Origin: RGIG9379 sp031553005
Lineage (GTDB): Bacteria > Bacteroidota > Bacteroidia > Bacteroidales > Paludibacteraceae
Assembly (NCBI GenBank): GCA_031553005.1
Contig: JAVBMA010000066.1
Location: 62,001 to 126,000, forward strand
DNA length: 64,000 bases
Direction of reading: 5' to 3'
This document shows, piece after piece, positions 1 through 8,875 of this stretch. Positions within the stretch are counted from its first letter, which is position 1; the number at the start of each line of letters is the position of its first letter. The notes under the pieces are model-generated. The model did not search any database, had not been told where the DNA came from, and saw only the letters and a list, made by a program, of their open reading frames with translations. A program made the position numbers and the translations under genes.

Positions 1-708
1 ATACCTTCCGGCTCTTTTCCAAATGCTACAAATGCTTTCCTCATAAAAACTCCCGATAGCAATATTTTGGTTGATACCGGTTATGGTACCAAACTTTTTT
101 CTAATCTGAAATCACTAGGAATCAGTCCGGAACAGATTGACATAATTTTAATTACACACATGCATGGCGACCATATCGGAGGTTTGCTTCAAAACAATAA
201 GGTAATGTTTCCGAAATCAAAAATTTATATTCCACAGCCGGAATATGACTATTGGATGGACGACAAGGCAATGCTGGAACTTCCGGAAAGTAAACAGGGA
301 GGATTCTTAAATGCCCGCAAAATAATAGCGGCCTATAAAGACAGTATCAGCCTGTTTCAACCCAATATGATTAATAAGCAGTTATACTCTCTGTTGCCCG
401 GTATTTCTGCAATTGCAGCGTATGGCCATACGCCGGGGCATACTGTATATTTGGTAGAATCGGATGATGACCAGATAATGATTTGGGGCGACATTACACA
501 TGCCATGGCAATCCAAATACCTTATCCTTCGGTAGCGGTAACTTACGACATTGATTTCAAGCAAGCTATTATTTCCCGAAAGAATATATTGGACTTCGTA
601 TCGCGCAATAATAACCTGATTGCCGGCATGCACATTGCTTTTCCGGCTATAGGGATAATCTCGACAATTTCGTCGGGAGGATATGTTTTTTATCAAATTG
701 AAAATTGA
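1..708 (+). CDS. MBL-fold metallohydrolase, 5' end outside window
   Basis: The reading frame is open from base 1, so the gene begins before the window; the first in-frame ATG at 67 lies inside the fold (just after LVDTGYG has begun) and is not a credible start. The metallo-beta-lactamase zinc motif THMHGDHIGG is clear, followed by a second histidine in GHTPGHTVYL and the aspartate of IWGDITHA, the usual order of metal ligands. This resembles lactonase-like or general MBL hydrolases; the substrate cannot be told. The C-terminus ends normally, and its last codons (QIEN) lie in a GAAAATTGAAAG-type intergenic repeat. The nitroreductase gene follows 76 bases downstream on the same strand. Confidence 0.85.
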   Translation: MPSGSFPNATNAFLIKTPDSNILVDTGYGTKLFSNLKSLGISPEQIDIILITHMHGDHIGGLLQNNKVMFPKSKIYIPQPEYDYWMDDKAMLELPESKQGGFLNARKIIAAYKDSISLFQPNMINKQLYSLLPGISAIAAYGHTPGHTVYLVESDDDQIMIWGDITHAMAIQIPYPSVAVTYDIDFKQAIISRKNILDFVSRNNNLIAGMHIAFPAIGIISTISSGGYVFYQIEN

Positions 709-741
709 AAGGAGAAAATTGAAAAAAATTGAAAGATGAAG
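696..741. repeat. family B repeat (ATTGAAA-rich) at gene end
   Basis: Four ATTGAAA units in tandem run from the last codons of the MBL gene into the intergenic space. They match the GTGAAAGTTGAAAAG family seen at other gene ends in this window. Confidence 0.5.
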
Positions 742-758
742 ATTTGATTTTCCTGGTT

Positions 759-784
759 CTTGTAACTAATAACTCATAACTATA
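759..784. repeat. family C leader repeat
   Basis: TTGTAACTAATAACTCATAACTATA lies directly against the ATG at 785 and is almost identical to the leader of the unrelated SDR gene at 6985. It occupies the place where a ribosome binding site would be, and no Shine-Dalgarno sequence is seen. Confidence 0.6.
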
Positions 785-1654
785 ATGAAAATAACATTAA
801 ATATTGATACTGCGACTTGTATCCGGTGTGGTAAGTGCGTGCGGATATGCCCGGCGGGGATTTTCGAGCAGGAGAGCGCTGACAGCGGAATTGCCTTGGA
901 ACATATTGAAAATTGCATTAAATGTGGTCATTGTGTAGGAATCTGCCCGACTGCATCTGTTATTCACTCCGAATTTCCTCCTGAAAAAGTACACGCTATT
1001 GACCGTAACCTGCTACCAACTCCGGAACAGATGATGTTGATATGCAAAGCCCGTCGCTCCAACAGGGCATTTTCTTCGAGGCCGATACCTATGGATATGC
1101 TAGAGCAAATATTGGAAGCGGCACACCGCGCACCAACAGCCAGCAATATGCAGCAAGTAGAATTCACGTTGATTACAAATCCGCTCAAATTGCAGGAAAT
1201 TACTGCTGTCACAATGGGTATTTTCCATTCAATGTTCAAAAAAATAGAAAATATTCTATTAAAACCGATTATCAAAATAGCAATGCCGGAAGCATATAAA
1301 GTTTTGCCACGCTTTAAACTGTTAGAAGAAGAGCATAATAGAGGAGAAGACCCGATTTTGAGGAAAGCAACGGCTCTGCTTTTGATTCATACACCTGAAA
1401 AGAGCCGCTTCGGTTGTCAAGACTCCAATCTGGCATATCAAAACGGGTCGCTAATGGCGGAAAGCCTGAATGTAAGCCAGTTTTATACAGGATTTCTCTG
1501 CATGGCTATTAAACTGGATAAAAAGCAACGGATAAACAAGCTATTAGGCATTGACGGCACTATTCATGCCGGAATGGCATTAGCCTTGCCGAGTTTCAAA
1601 TTTGTCAACTATATAGACAAAAAAGAGATAAAAGTGAATAAAATCTGTAATTAG
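785..1654 (+). CDS. ferredoxin-nitroreductase fusion protein
   Basis: The first about 65 residues are a two-cluster 4Fe-4S ferredoxin domain: CIRCGKCVRICP and CIKCGHCVGICP, each with the CxxCxxCxxxCP spacing. A nitroreductase-family FMN domain follows (SRRSNRAFSSRPIP-like start, APTASNMQ as the flavin-contacting stretch). Such fusions are frequent in anaerobic Bacteroidales and are thought to pass electrons from ferredoxin clusters to FMN for reduction of nitro compounds or quinones; the true substrate is unknown. Length (289 residues) is normal for the fusion. The ATG at 785 gives the complete first cluster domain. Cytoplasmic; no signal peptide. Confidence 0.9.
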   Translation: MKITLNIDTATCIRCGKCVRICPAGIFEQESADSGIALEHIENCIKCGHCVGICPTASVIHSEFPPEKVHAIDRNLLPTPEQMMLICKARRSNRAFSSRPIPMDMLEQILEAAHRAPTASNMQQVEFTLITNPLKLQEITAVTMGIFHSMFKKIENILLKPIIKIAMPEAYKVLPRFKLLEEEHNRGEDPILRKATALLLIHTPEKSRFGCQDSNLAYQNGSLMAESLNVSQFYTGFLCMAIKLDKKQRINKLLGIDGTIHAGMALALPSFKFVNYIDKKEIKVNKICN

Positions 1655-2304
1655 TGATAAATGGTTAGTGATTAGTGATTAGTGATACTTGCTAATCACT
1701 TATTTTTTAAGGTTTATCCAAGAAATGGGTAGTTTTTTCGGATGAATCTTATATTATAGCCTGTGTCAAAACAGAAAAACAAAGGAATTAAAACCTCATT
1801 TCTACCTCATTTTTTCAACAAAACAACCTGCAATATTCATTTTCAAATAGTTCACCTACGCATTTATCAGATAAGCCTTTTTTGATAAGGGGAGAGTAGT
1901 ATATATCATTTTTCCTTTAGAACTGAACTAATTCCAACAGCTGAAAAAAGTAACCATCCAACTTGAGGGTTTCAAATTCTTTTGTAAAGAATTTGAAAAC
2001 GGTTTCCGGCAATATTTATAAAAATCCAATATAGATAGAAACAGAGAAGCTAACATTCTGAATTTTTTAAGCAATATTCCTGATTAGGCAGATTTGCCAA
2101 CAATGCTATTAAACGAAAAAAGCTCCTGAAAATAGGGGATACAGAAGATTTTCAATACAAATAGACATCTTTAGATTTCAATATTCGTATAATCCTCTTT
2201 AAATAGACTAAAATAAGGCAAGGAAAACGAGATAATGCATATTCAAGAAATATGGCTTTAAAATAGAGGAATATTTATTACAAAAGTAAACACAAAAACA
2301 TCGG

Positions 2305-2400
2305 ATTACATTTGTAATTATAATACATTTGTAAATAATATACATCTGGAATTTATCCACAATCATTCTATTTACAAATGTGCATTTATTGTTGTAAATA
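2305..2400. promoter_or_regulatory. distal cluster of TACA-WW-TGTA palindromes
   Basis: Sites: ATTACATTTGTAAT at 2305-2318 (perfect 6+2+6 inverted repeat), TACATTTGTA at 2324-2333, a weaker TACATCTGGA at 2341, TACAAATGTG at 2373-2382 and a half site TTGTAAA near 2392. They match the sites in front of the XRE-type gene at 3000, so this is inferred to be a second binding region for that regulator. Confidence 0.55.
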
Positions 2401-2846
2401 TATGAAACGTGAGTGTATCAGTATTTTTATCTTATTATTTACATATAAATATTTAAAATTAAAATCATAATAATCAATACTTTAATAAGTAAAAATAAAA
2501 GTAATTCTTTATATTAAATGCACAATTGTAATAATATTGAATGATTTGGTTAAAAATGAAATAAAATATTAAATCATATAATTAATAATCAATATTTTAA
2601 ATATTAATTTATAAAACATTAGTTTAACTCAAAATGAAAGCACATAATACCTCCATATTTACGCTAATAAACTAGCATTTCTTTCGGAAAAAAAAGGTCT
2701 ACTATTTGATTAATATCATTAATAAATAAACTTATAATCAAATATTTAATTGTACAAAATAAGAATATTCATAAGCGAGTCGTGTTTATTTTAATTTACA
2801 CCTATTATGTTACAAGTATACACAAATGGATTCCGATAATATTGTT

Positions 2847-2956
2847 TACTTTTGTATATTAATATGCATTTGTAAATAATGCTAATACAAATGTAATTTT
2901 GTTTTTTAGTAAATATTATTTACATTTGTAGATATCAATTTATTTACATTGGTAAA
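2847..2956. promoter_or_regulatory. operator array and promoter of the XRE-type regulator
   Basis: Sites seen: TACTTTTGTA 2847-2856, TGCATTTGTA 2865-2874, TACAAATGTA 2886-2895, TACATTTGTA 2921-2930 and TTTACATTGGTAAA 2943-2956, plus GTAAATATTATTTAC 2909-2923 (7+1+7). A fitting Bacteroidota promoter is embedded: -33 TTTG 2898-2901, 19-base spacer, -7 TACATTTG 2921-2928. The -7 element is itself half of an operator, so binding should block the promoter; autorepression is inferred. Confidence 0.6.
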
Positions 2957-2999
2957 CATACAATTTGAGCTCTATTTTCTCATTTTAATACTATTTTCC

Positions 3000-3572
3000 A
3001 TGAAAAACAGGATTGCAGAAATAATAGAAAAAGAAAAACTGACATCATCGAGATTTGCAAATCTGATAGGAATACAACCTTCCGCTATTTCTCACATATT
3101 ATCAGGTAGAAATAATCCAAGTATGGAAGTTATCCAAAAAATATTGAATACTTTCCGCACAATTAACTCCGACTGGCTTATTTTGGGTGTTGGAGCGATG
3201 TACAGAGAAACGGGTGAAACATCTAAAAAACAATCAGTTGAGATTAAAATAACGCCAAATAAACCTCAAATGCCTTCGTTATTTTCTGATGAACCGGGGA
3301 ATGACACGGAATATCGTAAAGAAAATGAGTTAACAACAACCTCCGTAATCCAAAATTCGGCTCCTTCGCAAAATCAATTTGCTTCGGCTACTTCCGAAAG
3401 CTTTCCGGCAAGAGCGGTCACAGCCGACAACAAAAATCAGGAGAACAACAAACAAAGCGGAGCAGCGGAAACAAAAGTAACCTTACCGAAAAGGATTGTC
3501 AAAAAAATTATAATCTACTATTCCGACAATACTTTTGAAGAATACAATATGCTATTAAATAAGGAAGAGTAA
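3000..3572 (+). CDS. XRE-family (HTH_3) transcriptional regulator
   Basis: A 190-residue protein with an N-terminal helix-turn-helix: residues about 1-65 hold RFANLIGIQPSAISHILSGR followed by NNPSMEVIQKIL and the WLILGVGAMYR end usual for this Bacteroidota family. The middle is a low-complexity, Ser/Gln/Asn-rich linker and the last 25 residues (KRIVKKIIIYYSDNTFEEY) are the short beta element commonly found at the C-terminus of these proteins. An in-frame ATG at 2949 would put 17 extra hydrophobic residues before the HTH and lies inside the operator array, so the ATG at 3000 is preferred. Phage-repressor-like ancestry is plausible. It stands alone, next to the gene-free region whose palindromes it probably binds. 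Confidence 0.85.
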   Translation: MKNRIAEIIEKEKLTSSRFANLIGIQPSAISHILSGRNNPSMEVIQKILNTFRTINSDWLILGVGAMYRETGETSKKQSVEIKITPNKPQMPSLFSDEPGNDTEYRKENELTTTSVIQNSAPSQNQFASATSESFPARAVTADNKNQENNKQSGAAETKVTLPKRIVKKIIIYYSDNTFEEYNMLLNKEE

Positions 3573-3603
3573 CAGGAATTGTTATTTTAATTTGTTATCT
3601 TTG

Positions 3604-3640
3604 GCGCTGCATTTCCAAAAAATGCGGCGCAATTTTTATA
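3604..3640 (+). terminator. hairpin terminator after the XRE-type gene
   Basis: GCGCTGCATT and AATGCGGCGC pair around a short loop and are followed by AATTTTTATA. One T/G wobble in the stem. The preceding TATCTTTG (3595-3602) also matches a -7 element. Confidence 0.65.
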
Positions 3641-3792
3641 GAAAAACAAAATCCGGTTTAATATTTCCGATTTTTAATAAAAAATAGAGTAAATCAATTA
3701 CGCCTATAAGTTCTTTATTTTTTAAAATTGTCTTTTTACGAAAAACATTTAAAGCGGGAAATATTAATAAAAATTCATTAGAATACGCATAA

Positions 3793-4980
3793 ATGAAGTT
3801 ATCCGTTGTCATTGTTAATTATAATGTAGAGTTGTATCTTCAACAATGCCTACTCTCTGTTTTTCAATCGAAAAATATTGATTTTGAGGTTTTTGTCGTA
3901 GATAATAATTCTCCTGACAATTCATGCCAAATGGTAAAAGATAAGTTTCCCGAAGTAAAACTTATCGAAAATAAATTCAATGCCGGATTTGCAAAGGCAA
4001 ACAATCAGGCACTTGCCTTATCTAAGGGCGAATATGTGTTATTACTCAATCCGGATACGGTTGTTTGTGAAGATACTTTTGAAAATGTATGCCGCTTTAT
4101 GGATGAAAATCCGGACGCCGGAAGTTTGGGCGTGAAAATGTTGGACGGATACGGTAATTTTCTTCCCGAATCCAAACGTGGATTTCCATCGCCTTTTGCC
4201 GCTTTTTGCAAAATTTTCGGACTTTCAAAGCTCTTCCCAAAATCGCACTTATTCGGAAAATATCATGTACGTTATCTCTCTGAAAATAAAACTCATGCAG
4301 TAGATATTCTAGCAGGCGCTTTTATGCTTATGCGTTCCAATATTTTGAAAAAAATCGGATTTTTGGATGAAAAATTCTTTATGTACGGAGAAGATATCGA
4401 TATGTCATACCGCATCACTCTTGCCGGATACAAAAACTATTATCTGCCGGAAAGAATCATCCACTATAAAGGCGAAAGCACACATAAGGACACGCTCAAA
4501 TATGTCAAGATATTTTACGAATCGATACTTATATTTTTCAAAAAATATTACCACAAATCGGGCTTCTTGTTTACTATATCAATCAAATTTGCTATTTTTT
4601 TCAGGGCTGCTTTAGCCGCATTAAGCCGGATAATTGCTTTCGTTTTGCCTAAAAAGAAAAAGGTAATCAGTAAGGCCGGACTAATCGGAAACACTGCGGA
4701 GCTGAAACATCTGTTTGACTTCTCTGTCGAGATTCCCTCCAACGAAGGAATTTCCAATATCAAATCAATTATCAAATCAGAAAAGATAAAATATATTGCT
4801 CTGGATACCAACAGTTTTACATTCAAAGAAATAATTTCTTTTGCCGAATCAATCAGTTATGCAGAATGCGAAATCGGCATATATCATCCTAAAGAAAAAA
4901 TATTGGTTTCCAGAACCGAAGGCCTTAAAATAACTTCGGAGATTCTCCAAAACAAACAAAGCATCCCGCAAGAAAAATAA
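3793..4980 (+). CDS. family 2 glycosyltransferase
   Basis: Residues about 1-230 are a GT-A glycosyltransferase of family 2: LSVVIVNYNVELYLQQCL start, VDNNSPDNS nucleotide-binding stretch, LLNPDTVV in the place of the DxD, and GEDIDMSYR with the catalytic-base acidic residues. This pattern fits rhamnosyl-type transferases (WbbL-like) that build cell-surface polysaccharide from nucleotide sugars. After about residue 255 there is a hydrophobic segment (FAIFFRAALAALSRIIAFVL) and a C-terminal domain of about 100 residues that I do not recognise. No other polysaccharide genes are adjacent, so the glycan made is unknown. Confidence 0.85.
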   Translation: MKLSVVIVNYNVELYLQQCLLSVFQSKNIDFEVFVVDNNSPDNSCQMVKDKFPEVKLIENKFNAGFAKANNQALALSKGEYVLLLNPDTVVCEDTFENVCRFMDENPDAGSLGVKMLDGYGNFLPESKRGFPSPFAAFCKIFGLSKLFPKSHLFGKYHVRYLSENKTHAVDILAGAFMLMRSNILKKIGFLDEKFFMYGEDIDMSYRITLAGYKNYYLPERIIHYKGESTHKDTLKYVKIFYESILIFFKKYYHKSGFLFTISIKFAIFFRAALAALSRIIAFVLPKKKKVISKAGLIGNTAELKHLFDFSVEIPSNEGISNIKSIIKSEKIKYIALDTNSFTFKEIISFAESISYAECEIGIYHPKEKILVSRTEGLKITSEILQNKQSIPQEK

Positions 4981-5036
4981 ACCGGGATTCAATAGAACTT
5001 ATTTACCTTTATTTCTAAAATTATATTTCAAATTTC

Positions 5037-5044
5037 TACCTTTG
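5037..5044 (+). promoter_or_regulatory. -7 promoter element of aspS
   Basis: TACCTTTG followed by CGG matches the Bacteroidota -7 consensus TAnnTTTG, 49 bases before the ATG. No good -33 TTTG is seen at the ideal spacing. Confidence 0.6.
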
Positions 5045-5092
5045 CGGGGGAAATCCGATGTAAAAATTAATTTGAAAATTAGATATTAATTT

Positions 5093-6850
5093 ATGTATAG
5101 AACAAATACTTGTGGCGAACTCCGCCTGTCGAATGCAGGAGAAACAGTAACATTGGCAGGATGGGTACAAAAATCCCGCAAAATGGGAGGAATGACTTTC
5201 ATTGATGTTCGCGACCGTTACGGAATTACACAATTGGTTTTTGATGAAGCTAAAAATGCGGCTCTATGCGAAAAAGCGACTAAAATAGGACGGGAATGGG
5301 TGATTCAGGTTACCGGAACCGTTGCCGAAAGAAGCAACAAAAACATGAATATACCTACCGGGGAGATAGAGATAATCGTACAGGATTTAAATATATTAAA
5401 CTACTCGGAAACTCCTCCGTTTACAATCGAAGATAATACCGACGGAGGCGATGATATACGCATGCAATACCGTTATCTGGACTTGAGGCGTTCATCTGTC
5501 CGAAAAAATCTGGAACTCCGCCATAAAATGGCTTTTGAAGTCCGCCGCTATTTGGACGAGCAAAATTTTATGGAGGTAGAAACTCCGGTATTGATTAAAT
5601 CGACTCCTGAAGGAGCCCGCGACTTTGTTGTTCCTTCGCGTATGAATCCGGGAGAATTTTATGCTTTGCCACAGTCTCCGCAAACATTCAAGCAATTGCT
5701 GATGGTTTCGGGATTCGACCGTTATTTCCAGATTGTAAAATGTTTCCGCGATGAAGATTTACGTGCGGACAGGCAACCTGAATTCACGCAGATTGACTGT
5801 GAAATGTCGTTTGTTGAGCAGGAAGATGTTTTACAAGTTTTTGAAGGGATGACAAAGCACCTGTTCAAATACATCAAAAATCTGGACTTAAAAGAGCCTT
5901 TCTTGCGTATGACGTATGCAGATGCCATGAAATATTATGGTTCGGACAAGCCGGATATCCGTTTCGATATGAAGTTCGTAGAGATAACAGAGCATACCCG
6001 CGGAAAAAACTTTGTAGTATTTGACAGTACCAAATATATAGCGGGAATCTGTGCCCAAGGGCTTGCGTCTTATACCCGCAAGCAACTGGACGAACTGACA
6101 GACTTTGTCAAACGTCCACAAATCGGAGCCAAAGGTCTTGTATATGTGCGTTGTGAGATTGACGGCTCCTTTAAATCGAGTGTGGATAAATTTTACTCAC
6201 AGGAAGATTTAAAAGTATGGGCGGAAAAATTCAATGCCAAACCGGGCGATTTACTGCTGATTCTTTGCGGTGAAACGACAAAAACAAGAAAACAACTTTG
6301 CGAATTACGGTTGGAAGTCGGCGAAAGGCTTGGACTCCGCGATAAAAACGTTTTTGCTCCGCTCTGGGTGGTTGACTTTCCTCTGTTTGAATGGGGCGAA
6401 GAAGAACAACGGTTCTTTGCCATGCACCATCCGTTTACGTCGCCAAAGCCCGAAGACATCCCTTTGTTAGATACCGACCCGGGAAAAGTCCGCGCCAATG
6501 CGTACGACATGGTGGTAAACGGTGTAGAGTTAGGTGGGGGGTCCATTCGTATTTTCAATAGCGAATTGCAGGGAAAAATGTTCAAACTGCTTGGATTTAC
6601 ACAGGAACAAGCCGAATATCAATTCGGATTCTTGATGAACGCGTTCAAATATGGAGCGCCTCCTCACGGAGGTCTGGCTTTCGGATTAGACCGTTTTGTA
6701 TCCCTGTTTGCCGGATTAGACAGTATTCGCGACTGCATAGCATTCCCTAAGAATAATTCGGGACGTGATGTGATGATTGACGCTCCGTCGTTAATTTCAG
6801 AGGTTCAACTTAAAGAGTTAAATTTGAAAATAGAAATAGAGAAAAAATAA
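5093..6850 (+). CDS. aspS: aspartyl-tRNA synthetase
   Basis: Charges tRNA-Asp with aspartate in the cytoplasm. The 585-residue length is that of the bacterial-type enzyme. Residues 1-110 form the anticodon-binding OB fold (GWVQKSRKMGGMTFIDVRD). Class II motif 2 is FDRYFQIVKCFRDEDLRADR and motif 3 is GLAFGLDRF near the C-terminus; between them lies the bacterial GAD insertion. The Asp-recognition segment QSPQTFKQLLM is intact. ATG start gives the complete OB fold. A strong hairpin terminator follows at once, so it is probably transcribed alone. Confidence 0.98.
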   Translation: MYRTNTCGELRLSNAGETVTLAGWVQKSRKMGGMTFIDVRDRYGITQLVFDEAKNAALCEKATKIGREWVIQVTGTVAERSNKNMNIPTGEIEIIVQDLNILNYSETPPFTIEDNTDGGDDIRMQYRYLDLRRSSVRKNLELRHKMAFEVRRYLDEQNFMEVETPVLIKSTPEGARDFVVPSRMNPGEFYALPQSPQTFKQLLMVSGFDRYFQIVKCFRDEDLRADRQPEFTQIDCEMSFVEQEDVLQVFEGMTKHLFKYIKNLDLKEPFLRMTYADAMKYYGSDKPDIRFDMKFVEITEHTRGKNFVVFDSTKYIAGICAQGLASYTRKQLDELTDFVKRPQIGAKGLVYVRCEIDGSFKSSVDKFYSQEDLKVWAEKFNAKPGDLLLILCGETTKTRKQLCELRLEVGERLGLRDKNVFAPLWVVDFPLFEWGEEEQRFFAMHHPFTSPKPEDIPLLDTDPGKVRANAYDMVVNGVELGGGSIRIFNSELQGKMFKLLGFTQEQAEYQFGFLMNAFKYGAPPHGGLAFGLDRFVSLFAGLDSIRDCIAFPKNNSGRDVMIDAPSLISEVQLKELNLKIEIEKK

Positions 6851-6872
6851 CATATTCAAAATCAAAAAACCG

Positions 6873-6912
6873 AGCAGATATAGAACTAAACCTATATCTG
6901 CTTTGTTTTTTT
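6873..6912 (+). terminator. intrinsic terminator of aspS
   Basis: AGCAGATATAG and CTATATCTGCT form a perfect 11-bp stem with an 8-base loop, followed by TTGTTTTTTT. Confidence 0.9.
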
Positions 6913-6959
6913 AAATAGTCAGTTTCAAAAAATCAGATTTTGAACTGCCACCTATTTAA

Positions 6960-6984
6960 TTGTAACTAATAACTTGTAACTATA
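6960..6984. repeat. family C leader repeat
   Basis: TTGTAACTAATAACTTGTAACTATA abuts the start codon at 6985. It matches the leader at 759-784 apart from a few bases although the two genes are unrelated. Confidence 0.6.
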
Positions 6985-7719
6985 ATGAACAAACGTATTT
7001 TCATTACTGGAGGCGCTTCAGGAATCGGGGAAGCTATCGTAAAGGCTTTTTCCAACGAAGGAAACAAGGTCGCTTTCTGCGATATCAATCAACCGAAAGG
7101 AGAGGAGCTCGCCCGGAAAACAAATTCTCTTTTCTTTTGGGCAGACGTTTCTTCAGTAAGCCATTTGGAAGATTGCATGCAGAAGCTATTTGAACAATGG
7201 GGGGATATTGATATTATTATCAATAATGCGGGAATAAGTGAATTTTCACCCATCACAGAGACTTCCGTGGATGAATTCGACCATATTCTGGCAACCAACC
7301 TGCGCCCGGCATTTATAACCTCCCGATTCCTTGCAATTCACCGAAGCAAGCAAACGGCCAATCCGAATTTATATGGGCGTATTATCAATATATGTTCGAC
7401 ACGTTATTTGATGAGCGAACCGGGAAGCGAAGGATATGCAGCATCAAAAGGAGGTATCTTCTCCCTTACGCATGCGCTTGCATTATCTCTTAGTCCATTG
7501 CATATAATAGTAAACAGTATCAGCCCGGGATGGATTCAAAATTCCAATTACGAATCATTGACGGAAGCCGACCATTTGCAACACCCTTCGCGACGGGTAG
7601 GACGCCCGGAAGATATTGCAAGAGCCTGTCTCTTTTTATGCCAGGAAGAGAATGATTTTATTAATGCCGAAAACATTGTTATTGATGGCGGAATGACCAA
7701 GAAAATGATTTATGTATAG
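6985..7719 (+). CDS. short-chain dehydrogenase/reductase
   Basis: Classical SDR of 244 residues using NAD(P)H. The glycine motif TGGASGIGEA is at residues about 7-16, the acidic residue after beta-2 (CDINQPKG) favours NAD over NADP, NNAG is at about residue 86, and the catalytic Ser-Tyr-Lys set is seen in ICSTRYLM and YAASKGG. The end NAENIVIDGGMTKKM is the usual C-terminus. The substrate is unknown. Convergent with a second SDR gene on the other strand; the two are only distantly alike. Confidence 0.9.
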   Translation: MNKRIFITGGASGIGEAIVKAFSNEGNKVAFCDINQPKGEELARKTNSLFFWADVSSVSHLEDCMQKLFEQWGDIDIIINNAGISEFSPITETSVDEFDHILATNLRPAFITSRFLAIHRSKQTANPNLYGRIINICSTRYLMSEPGSEGYAASKGGIFSLTHALALSLSPLHIIVNSISPGWIQNSNYESLTEADHLQHPSRRVGRPEDIARACLFLCQEENDFINAENIVIDGGMTKKMIYV

Positions 7720-7887
7720 GCTAAATTTACAGATTTGAAGTAGAAATTGTTACGGACGCTTACTTTTCAGTTCTCAAGAAGATATAAACATATTAATATA
7801 TTGATTATAAATATATTAAATACAAAAACCATGCGCTGCGAATTATTTTATTTTTAAATAAAATATATTATATTCGCATAATATCTG

Positions 7888-7928
7888 CTATAAAAACGCC
7901 TCAAAAAACAGTAAGTTCTTTTGAGGCG
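7888..7928 (-). terminator. intrinsic terminator of the minus-strand SDR
   Basis: CGCCTCAAAA (7897-7906) pairs with TTTTGAGGCG (7919-7928); read on the minus strand it is followed by TTTTTATAG. It sits between two convergent genes and may serve both. Confidence 0.8.
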
Positions 7929-7965
7929 CAATTTATAAATTCCTTAGCTTTCTTCAGCAGATTTT

Positions 7966-8727
7966 TCAGGCTCCCGTCCAACCTCCGTCCACTGTAACAA
8001 CGGTTCCGTTCACAAATTTCGCTTCATCGCTAACCAGAAATGCAATGACATTTGCCACATCAATAGCTTCGCCCATAGGTCCGGTTGCCACATAATGCGT
8101 CAGGGCACTTAGTCCTTTTTTGTCGGGATTTTTTAATGTGTCGCCTATATTTGTGTGAACACTGCCGGGAGCAATAGCCACAGCCCTGATATTATCTTCA
8201 CGATATACGGAGGCTATATTTTTGGTCAGACCAATAACTGCATGTTTGCTTGATACGTAACTGACACCGCCTCTTGCTCCAAACATGCCTCCGACAGAAG
8301 CCGTATTCACAATAACCCCCGGTTTCTTATTTTCCAACCAGTGGCGGATAACCAGTTGCGAGAGTATGGTAGGTCCTTTCACATTAATATCCATCACTTT
8401 TTGCCAAAGCTGAAGGTCTAGTTCATCAACCGACATGAAATTATCCATAATTCCGGCATTGTTAATTAAAAAATCTACGGTTCCGAATGTTGAAACGGTT
8501 TTTTCCACCAGATTTTCCAAGTCTTCCTTTTTCGATACATCGGCAAGAACGGCAAGTGCCTGAGAACCTTTTTTTTCAATCTCTGACGTAACGCGTTTCA
8601 ACGACTCTTCATTGAAGTCGGCAAGCACAACTTTTATTCCTTTTTCGGCAAACAGCTTTGCAATCGCTTCGCCCATACCGGAACCTGCTCCGGTTACAAT
8701 AGCAATTTTTCCTTTCAAACTACTCAT
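7966..8727 (-). CDS. short-chain dehydrogenase/reductase
   Basis: 253-residue classical SDR: TGAGSGMGEAIAK cofactor loop, ADFNEES after beta-2 (aspartate, so probably NAD-preferring), NNAGIMDN, and catalytic NTASVGG with YVSSKHAV. The end FVNGTVVTVDGGWTGA is typical of the 3-oxoacyl-ACP reductase/glucose dehydrogenase-like branch. The actual substrate cannot be given. The leader on the minus strand is a family C repeat. Monocistronic: upstream neighbour is divergent and a terminator follows. Confidence 0.9.
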   Translation of the reverse strand: MSSLKGKIAIVTGAGSGMGEAIAKLFAEKGIKVVLADFNEESLKRVTSEIEKKGSQALAVLADVSKKEDLENLVEKTVSTFGTVDFLINNAGIMDNFMSVDELDLQLWQKVMDINVKGPTILSQLVIRHWLENKKPGVIVNTASVGGMFGARGGVSYVSSKHAVIGLTKNIASVYREDNIRAVAIAPGSVHTNIGDTLKNPDKKGLSALTHYVATGPMGEAIDVANVIAFLVSDEAKFVNGTVVTVDGGWTGA

Positions 8728-8740
8728 AATGAATTTTTTA

Positions 8741-8770
8741 TAGTTACAAGTTATCAGTTACAAGTTATAA
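8741..8770. repeat. family C leader repeat (inverted)
   Basis: TAGTTACAAGTTATCAGTTA followed by CAAGTTATAA; read on the minus strand it gives CTTGTAACTGATAACTTGTAACTATA just ahead of the SDR start, the same unit as at 759 and 6960. Confidence 0.6.
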
Positions 8771-8875
8771 AAAACGACATGATGGCTTTTTAGTAGGAAC
8801 AAACAGGAAGTCATTTGGTTTAAAAGTTTACTTTTACGGAGCTGTTTTTTATAGAAAAATTAAACATGTTTATCA

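Larger units (their letters stand above)
1655..2999. other. gene-free AT-rich region
   Basis: No credible coding sequence is present on either strand over about 1.3 kb, and base composition is visibly more AT-rich than the flanking genes. It opens with tandem TTAGTGAT units (1654-1705). A 22-base stretch at 1932-1953 (TTCCAACAGCTGAAAAAAGT core) recurs with one change at 51092-51113. The rest holds the two operator-like clusters listed separately. It may be a decayed mobile segment or a control region; the sequence does not decide. Confidence 0.6.

Noticed and set aside
2949..2999. Upstream ATG for the XRE-type regulator
   Set aside because: It lies within the operator TTTACATTGGTAAA and downstream of the -7 box by only about 20 bases; the extra residues are not family-like.
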